Shown: positions 3,790-7,305 of the stretch, in pieces
Layout: each line of letters begins with the position of its first letter
Position numbering within the stretch: the stretch's first letter is position 1
Assembly (NCBI GenBank): GCA_003554915.1
Contig: PWHM01000015.1
Span: forward strand, 1-7,305
From: Candidatus Nealsoniibacteriota bacterium
GTDB lineage: Bacteria > Patescibacteriota > Minisyncoccia > Minisyncoccales > PWPS01
Length of the DNA stretch: 7,305 bases
Direction of reading: 5' to 3'
Notes under the pieces: model-generated
What the model was told of the DNA's origin: nothing
The model's database searches: none
The model's input: the letters and a program-made list of their open reading frames with translations, nothing else
Translations under genes and position numbers: made by a program

Positions 3790-5936
3790 TAAACCGGCCA
3801 CTCTTCGATCATGAGAGTCTCTTTTTTCTCGTCAAGTGGCATTTTTTGATATATTTCTTCCGTGACGAAAGGTATGAACGGATGAGCTAATTTTAATATT
3901 CCCGCAAAAATCGTAATTAGGGTTTTTTGCCTTCCCTTTTTCTTTTTTTCGTCATCCAGAACGGATTTCGACTCTTCTATTATTTCGTCGGCGAAACGAT
4001 GCCAGCTGTAGTGGTAGAGACTTTCCGCAGCGTGAGAAAATTCGAAATTTTCGATGTCAGAAGTGATCTCTTTCGCTTTTTTTTCAAATTCTTTCATTAA
4101 CTTCTTGTCCTTCTTGCTTAATTTCGGAGATGAACCCGGATCGTAATCTTCACATCTGAGCATTAAAAACCTGAACATGTTCCAAATTTTGTTTACATAA
4201 TTTCTATAGCCTTTTATCTCGTTTTCCGATATGGTCACGTCCTTGCCGGGCATGTTTCCTATCGTAAGACTCATTCTTAAAGCATCGGTCCCGTATCTTT
4301 CAGCTACTTCTATGGGGTTAATTACATTTCCTTTTGATTTGGACATTTTTTCTCGATTTTTATCCCTCACCAATCCGTGCAGGTAGACGGTTTCGAAAGG
4401 AGCTTTTCCGGTTTTGTAGAGTCCCATCATTATCATTCTGGCTACCCAGAAAAAGAGTATGTCGTAACCGGTCTCCATTACCGAAGTCGGGTAGTACTTT
4501 TCAAGTTCCGGTTCGTCTTCACTTAGAAGTGTAGCAAAAGGCCACTGGCCGGAAGAAAACCAGGTATCGAAAACATCTTCGTCTTGCTCTAAATTATTCC
4601 CTTCACATTCGGGGCATTTCTCGGGCTTTTCCCCTTCGGTTATGATCCACTCTTCGTCTTCTTCGGTTGAGCAATCCGTGCATTTCCAAGCCGGAATTTC
4701 TATACCCCACCAATTTTGACGGGAAACGTTCCAATCCTTGATGTTTTCCATCCAATGAAGGTAAACTTTTCTGTAATTATCGGGAATTATTTCTACATCT
4801 CCCTTTTTCACCGCTTTTATGGCCGGCTTCGCCAAGGGTTCGATATCTATGAACCACTGTTTCATAAGCAGCGGTTCAATTTCTTTTTCGCACTTGTAGC
4901 AAACGGACAAATTGTGCTCGTAATCCTCATCCGTTCTCTGCAACAGGCCTTCTTTTTTCAAATCTTTAGCCACTTTTTTTCGTGCCTTTTTGACCGGCAT
5001 TCCGGCGTAAGGACCGGCTGCTTCGGTCATTTTTCCGTTTTTGTCTATTACTTCAATCGGTTCGGGCATTTCGTCTTTGTGTCGCTGCCAGATTTCAAAA
5101 TCCACTTCCGAGTGAGCGGGAGTTACTTTTACCGCTCCCGTGCCGAATTCTCTGTCCACCGCTTCGTCGGCTATTATCTTAATTTTTCTTTCGCCCAAAA
5201 GGGTTTTTACGGTTATTTCTTTTCCCACGTATTTTCTGTGCTTTCTGTCTTCCGGATGAACGGCTATGGCCGTATCACCGAATTTCGTTTCCGGTCTGGT
5301 GGTCGCTAAAATAAACGGTCCGTATTTTATGTAATAGAGTGGAGTCTTTCTTGTGACGTGTTCTACTTCCAGATCGGAAAAAGCGGTCTCATGATTAGTG
5401 CAATAGTTAACCAATCTTTTTCTTCTGTAAATCAAACCCTCGTCGGCCATCTTTTTGAAGGTTTTATAAGTGGTCTCGACGACTTTTTCATCCAAGGTAA
5501 AGGTATCTCTACTCCAATCACAAGAAGCCCCCAGTTTTTTAATCTGTTTTTTGACAACTTTTCTGTTTTCTTGAGTGTAGTCCCATACCTGCTTATAAAA
5601 CTCCTCTCTTTCCATGTTCAGACGTGTTTTTCCTTTTTCTTCCAGCTTTCGCTCAAAAACAACCTGGGTTTCGAATCCGGCGTGATCGGCTCCCGGTAGC
5701 CAGAGAGCTTTTTTACCTTGCATACGATTGTAGCGGATCATTATGTCTTGCAAGGTGGTAAAAACAGCGTGTCCTATGTGAAGAGGGTCGTTGGCGTTGG
5801 GAGGGGGCATCAATACGGTAAAGGGATCTTCGTGGCGGTCGGGTAGATTCTCCGGATTGAAGTGTCCCGTTTTCTCCCAAAGCTTATAAATTCCTTTTTC
5901 TTTTTTGTTCGGCTTGTATGCTTTTGGTATATTCAT
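3789..5936 (-). CDS. valS: Valyl-tRNA synthetase, short form
   Basis: This class I synthetase charges tRNA-Val. All catalytic landmarks are present: PPPNANDPLHIGHA with HIGH at residues 53-56, LPGADHAGFETQ (80-91), DWSR (140-143), SRQNWWGIEIPAW (405-417), FDTWFSSGQWPF (456-467), TGYDILFFWVARM (489-501) and KMSKS at 530-534. The editing domain (about 195-345) contains ATTRPET (211-217) and PAHSEVDF (273-280), with the conserved Asp at 279. Cysteine pairs C346/C349 and C419/C422/C441/C444 suggest zinc knuckles, as in the Thermus-type enzyme. At 715 residues it is well below the roughly 880-950 of typical bacterial ValRS. It ends soon after the anticodon-binding helical bundle (EEIYQKMP near 693-700) and appears to lack the C-terminal coiled-coil arm. 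A strong extended -10 lies just upstream. The stop overlaps the prsW start. Confidence 0.97.
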   Translation of the reverse strand: MNIPKAYKPNKKEKGIYKLWEKTGHFNPENLPDRHEDPFTVLMPPPNANDPLHIGHAVFTTLQDIMIRYNRMQGKKALWLPGADHAGFETQVVFERKLEEKGKTRLNMEREEFYKQVWDYTQENRKVVKKQIKKLGASCDWSRDTFTLDEKVVETTYKTFKKMADEGLIYRRKRLVNYCTNHETAFSDLEVEHVTRKTPLYYIKYGPFILATTRPETKFGDTAIAVHPEDRKHRKYVGKEITVKTLLGERKIKIIADEAVDREFGTGAVKVTPAHSEVDFEIWQRHKDEMPEPIEVIDKNGKMTEAAGPYAGMPVKKARKKVAKDLKKEGLLQRTDEDYEHNLSVCYKCEKEIEPLLMKQWFIDIEPLAKPAIKAVKKGDVEIIPDNYRKVYLHWMENIKDWNVSRQNWWGIEIPAWKCTDCSTEEDEEWIITEGEKPEKCPECEGNNLEQDEDVFDTWFSSGQWPFATLLSEDEPELEKYYPTSVMETGYDILFFWVARMIMMGLYKTGKAPFETVYLHGLVRDKNREKMSKSKGNVINPIEVAERYGTDALRMSLTIGNMPGKDVTISENEIKGYRNYVNKIWNMFRFLMLRCEDYDPGSSPKLSKKDKKLMKEFEKKAKEITSDIENFEFSHAAESLYHYSWHRFADEIIEESKSVLDDEKKKKGRQKTLITIFAGILKLAHPFIPFVTEEIYQKMPLDEKKETLMIEEWPV

Positions 5937-5944
5937 AATACTTC

Positions 5945-5973
5945 AGTATAGCAAATTTTTCAGTTTATTTTAA
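5945..5973 (-). promoter_or_regulatory. Extended -10 promoter giving a leaderless or near-leaderless valS transcript
   Basis: On the minus strand TGCTATACT (5953-5945) is a near-consensus extended -10 element, with a possible -35 TTAAAA at 5973-5968 (17-base spacer). The valS ATG begins at 5936, only 8 bases after the -10. Transcription would therefore start within about three bases of the A of ATG, leaving no ribosome-binding leader. Confidence 0.6.
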
Positions 5974-7063
5974 GGTTTGGCTTTGATTTTAGTTCTTTCC
6001 AGGGCGTTTCTCCTCCTTTTTTCCATTCATGATAAGCGGTTACGGCAATCATCTTGGCGTTATCCGTTGAAAAATCCAAATTCGGTAAAATTAAACTCAA
6101 TTTCTTACTTTCCGCCCTCTTCTTGAATTTTTCACGAAGACGCTCGTTGGCCGAAACCCCTCCCCCCAAAATGACCGCTTTCGCCTTTCTATTTTCGGCG
6201 GCTCTGAAGGTTTTTTCCGTCAGAACGTCGGTTATCGCTTCTTGTATTTCTTCGGCCATTGCCACTCTGAAGTTTTCGGATTTATCCTTTTCATCTTTCC
6301 ACTTGTACAAAACAGCCGTTTTTAATCCGGAAAAACTGAAATCATAGTTATCGCTTTTCATCATCGGTCGGGGAAACTTTACTTCTTTTTTGGAATCCTT
6401 TTTCGCCAACTTTTCTATCTCCGGTCCCCCCGGGTAGTCGAGGCCTAAAATTCGAGCCGTTTTGTCAAAACACTCTCCGGCCGCGTCGTCTCTGGTTTTT
6501 CCCAAGACTCGGTGAGTGTTCAAGTTTTCGGAAAAGACAAGTTGAGTATGACCACCACTGGCAATCAAAGAGACAGCAGGGAAAGGAGAGTCTTTTAAAA
6601 CCATAGGGGCGAAAAAGTGTGCTTTTATGTGATTTACGGGAATGATTTCCAATTGCCAAGCTTTGGCCAGAGCTTTGATGAAATTTATTCCCATCCACAA
6701 AGAAGGGTCCAGGCCCGGACCGACGGTTACGGCCAAAAGATCCACTTCCGGTTTTTTATATGAAGACAAAAACTTCTCGGTTTTTTTCAAAAGAATCTCC
6801 TCTCTCTTTAAAACATCTTTTATTTCTGCTGAAGAGTTTCCTTTTTTCAATAAGCCGGCTTCTTTCAAGGTTTTTTCCAAGACGGGTACTAAATTTTTTT
6901 GATGCTCTCTTCTTGCCAGGGTGGGATAAACTCCGCCCCACTTTTTATGAACTTCGGTTTGAGAAGAAACAATATCGGATAGAAATTCAAAATTTCCGTT
7001 TTTTACTTTCAAAACGGATATACAGGTGTCGTCACACGAAGTCTCTACGGCCAGTATTTTCAT
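5960..7063 (-). CDS. tsaD: tRNA N6-adenosine threonylcarbamoyltransferase TsaD
   Basis: TsaD (Gcp/Kae1/YgjD family) transfers the threonylcarbamoyl group onto A37 of ANN-decoding tRNAs, working with TsaB, TsaC and TsaE, none of which is in the window. The 367-residue protein opens with the canonical MKILAVETSCDDT, so ATG at 7063 is chosen over a TTG at 7084. ASFHA-fold landmarks follow: GGVYPTLARREH (43-54), GPGLDPSLWMG (115-125), metal ligands H145 and H149 (NHIKAH), SGGHTQLVF (169-177), DDAAGECFDK (192-201), GGGVSANERLR (300-310) and STDNAKMIA (332-340) with metal ligand D334. Two features differ from Escherichia coli TsaD. A lysine- and glutamate-rich insertion occupies about residues 73-104, and the HMEGH motif reads HIKAH. 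It is transcribed away from tRNA-Glu, and its TGA stop is 23 bases from the valS start. The leader has no Shine-Dalgarno. Confidence 0.97.
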   Translation of the reverse strand: MKILAVETSCDDTCISVLKVKNGNFEFLSDIVSSQTEVHKKWGGVYPTLARREHQKNLVPVLEKTLKEAGLLKKGNSSAEIKDVLKREEILLKKTEKFLSSYKKPEVDLLAVTVGPGLDPSLWMGINFIKALAKAWQLEIIPVNHIKAHFFAPMVLKDSPFPAVSLIASGGHTQLVFSENLNTHRVLGKTRDDAAGECFDKTARILGLDYPGGPEIEKLAKKDSKKEVKFPRPMMKSDNYDFSFSGLKTAVLYKWKDEKDKSENFRVAMAEEIQEAITDVLTEKTFRAAENRKAKAVILGGGVSANERLREKFKKRAESKKLSLILPNLDFSTDNAKMIAVTAYHEWKKGGETPWKELKSKPNLKIN

Positions 7064-7070
7064 ACAATGC

Positions 7071-7098
7071 TTGATTTTTTTCAATATTTCATTATACT
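7071..7098 (+). promoter_or_regulatory. tRNA-Glu promoter
   Basis: On the plus strand TTGATT (7071-7076), a 16-base spacer and TATACT (7093-7098) match the -35/-10 consensus at 4 of 6 and 5 of 6 positions. Transcription would begin near 7105, giving a 5' leader of about 18 nt for RNase P to remove. Confidence 0.6.
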
Positions 7099-7119
7099 AC
7101 AACAGAATTCAATTGAAAG
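7091..7119 (-). promoter_or_regulatory. tsaD promoter
   Basis: On the minus strand TATAAT (7096-7091) is a perfect -10 hexamer, with a weak -35 CTTTCA at 7119-7114 after a 17-base spacer. The expected start near 7084 gives a leader of about 20 nt before the ATG at 7063. The -10 overlaps the -10 of the divergent tRNA-Glu promoter. Confidence 0.6.
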
Positions 7120-7122
7120 CAT

Positions 7123-7197
7123 GGCCCCGTCGTCTAGCTTGGCCCAGGACGCCAGGTTTTCATCCTGGTAACAGGGGTTCAAATCCCCTCGGGGTCA
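7123..7197 (+). tRNA. tRNA-Glu (anticodon UUC)
   Basis: A 75-nt class I tRNA. The acceptor stem GGCCCCG (7123-7129) pairs with CGGGGTC (7190-7196, one G-U pair), with discriminator A at 7197. The D stem is GTCT with AGAC-like pairing to 7147-7150, and GG is in the loop. The anticodon stem CCAGG (7152-7156) pairs with CCTGG (7164-7168), and loop TTTTCAT gives anticodon UUC for GAA/GAG codons, with A37. The T arm is AGGGG-TTCAAAT-CCCCT. No CCA is encoded (CAT follows the discriminator). The A73 discriminator matches the Bacillus-type rather than the E. coli-type tRNA-Glu. It is divergent from tsaD and expressed from an overlapping promoter. Confidence 0.97.
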
Positions 7198-7200
7198 CAT

Positions 7201-7305
7201 TTACTCGACACCCCTTTTGCAAGAACCGAGCCTCAAGAATTCCCAGCGGGAATTCGGGCTCTGCTCTCTCGAGGATTTTCTTTCCGCAAAGCGGAAAGGC
7301 CGTGC
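7201..7305. repeat. GC-richer palindromic segment after tRNA-Glu, possible dispersed repeat
   Basis: No gene is recognised in these last 105 bases. Two perfect hairpins stand out: GAATTCCC-AGC-GGGAATTC (7237-7255), flanked by a further GAGCC/GGCTC pairing (7228-7232 with 7257-7261), and CTTTCCGC-AAA-GCGGAAAG (7280-7298). By hand count 57 of 105 bases are G or C, visibly richer than the AT-rich flanks. Both strands stay open in one frame for 34 codons (plus 7203-7304; minus from the edge to a TAA at 7203-7201). It could be a REP-like extragenic repeat, or the tail of a gene lying beyond the edge. No T tract follows either hairpin, so neither is a classic terminator. Confidence 0.4.

Noticed and set aside
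3790..3801. Longer PrsW start at GTG (3801)
   Set aside because: ATG at 3789 forms a TAATG coupling junction with the valS stop and starts right before the first membrane helix.
4716..5309. 197-codon open frame on the plus strand, antisense to valS
   Set aside because: It lies wholly inside the conserved catalytic and editing domains of valS. The translation is rich in F, S and R with no domain, as expected for a codon-bias shadow.
5937..5959. T-box or other riboswitch leader for valS
   Set aside because: Only 23 bases separate tsaD and valS, far too short for a T-box, and no T-box consensus is present.
7064..7084. Longer TsaD start at TTG (7084)
   Set aside because: The ATG at 7063 begins with the family-typical MKILAVETSCDDT, and the TTG coincides with the expected transcription start.
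1..7305. CRISPR array, insertion sequence, toxin-antitoxin or phage defence module
   Set aside because: No spaced direct repeats, transposase, toxin/antitoxin pair or defence domain is recognisable in any frame.

Overview
The window looks like a chromosomal segment from a small-genome bacterium of the Patescibacteria/CPR radiation, most likely Parcubacteria-like. This is an inference from several signs. There are two short VirB2/TrbC-type pilin-like proteins. ValRS is short, with a 'PNANDPLHIGH' active-site context. TsaD carries 'GPGLDPSLWMG' and a charged insertion. Neither tRNA gene encodes a CCA tail. Gene spacing is very tight and Shine-Dalgarno motifs are nearly absent. TGA is used as a stop (pilin-like gene 1, tsaD), so the code is standard rather than the UGA-Gly code of Gracilibacteria/Absconditabacteria.

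Left half, plus strand (1-2027): the 3' end of gyrA; a small soluble class I methyltransferase; two pilin-like membrane proteins in tandem, the second with its own candidate promoter; a strong hairpin; and tRNA-Leu(UAG), which begins five bases after that hairpin. A hairpin with A and T tracts on both sides (2001-2027) closes this block and probably also ends the converging minus-strand block.

Right half, minus strand, read from 7063 down to 2061: tsaD (t6A tRNA modification), valS (valyl-tRNA synthetase), a PrsW-family membrane protease, an Hsp20 small heat-shock protein, and a membrane-anchored class I methyltransferase. valS stop and prsW start share a base (TAATG), and hsp20 and the methyltransferase overlap by 8 bp, so this is an operon-like run. 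Candidate internal promoters lie before valS and hsp20. Its logic is translation fidelity (tsaD, valS) followed by protein and membrane quality control (PrsW, Hsp20).

Right edge: tRNA-Glu(UUC) diverges from tsaD, and the two -10 elements overlap on opposite strands. Beyond it (7201-7305) is a GC-richer stretch with two perfect hairpins and no recognised gene, possibly a dispersed repeat. I do not see a clearly new multi-gene system. The best leads are the pilin/hairpin/tRNA-Leu junction, the shared tsaD/tRNA-Glu promoter core, the leaderless valS start, and the palindromic right-edge element.
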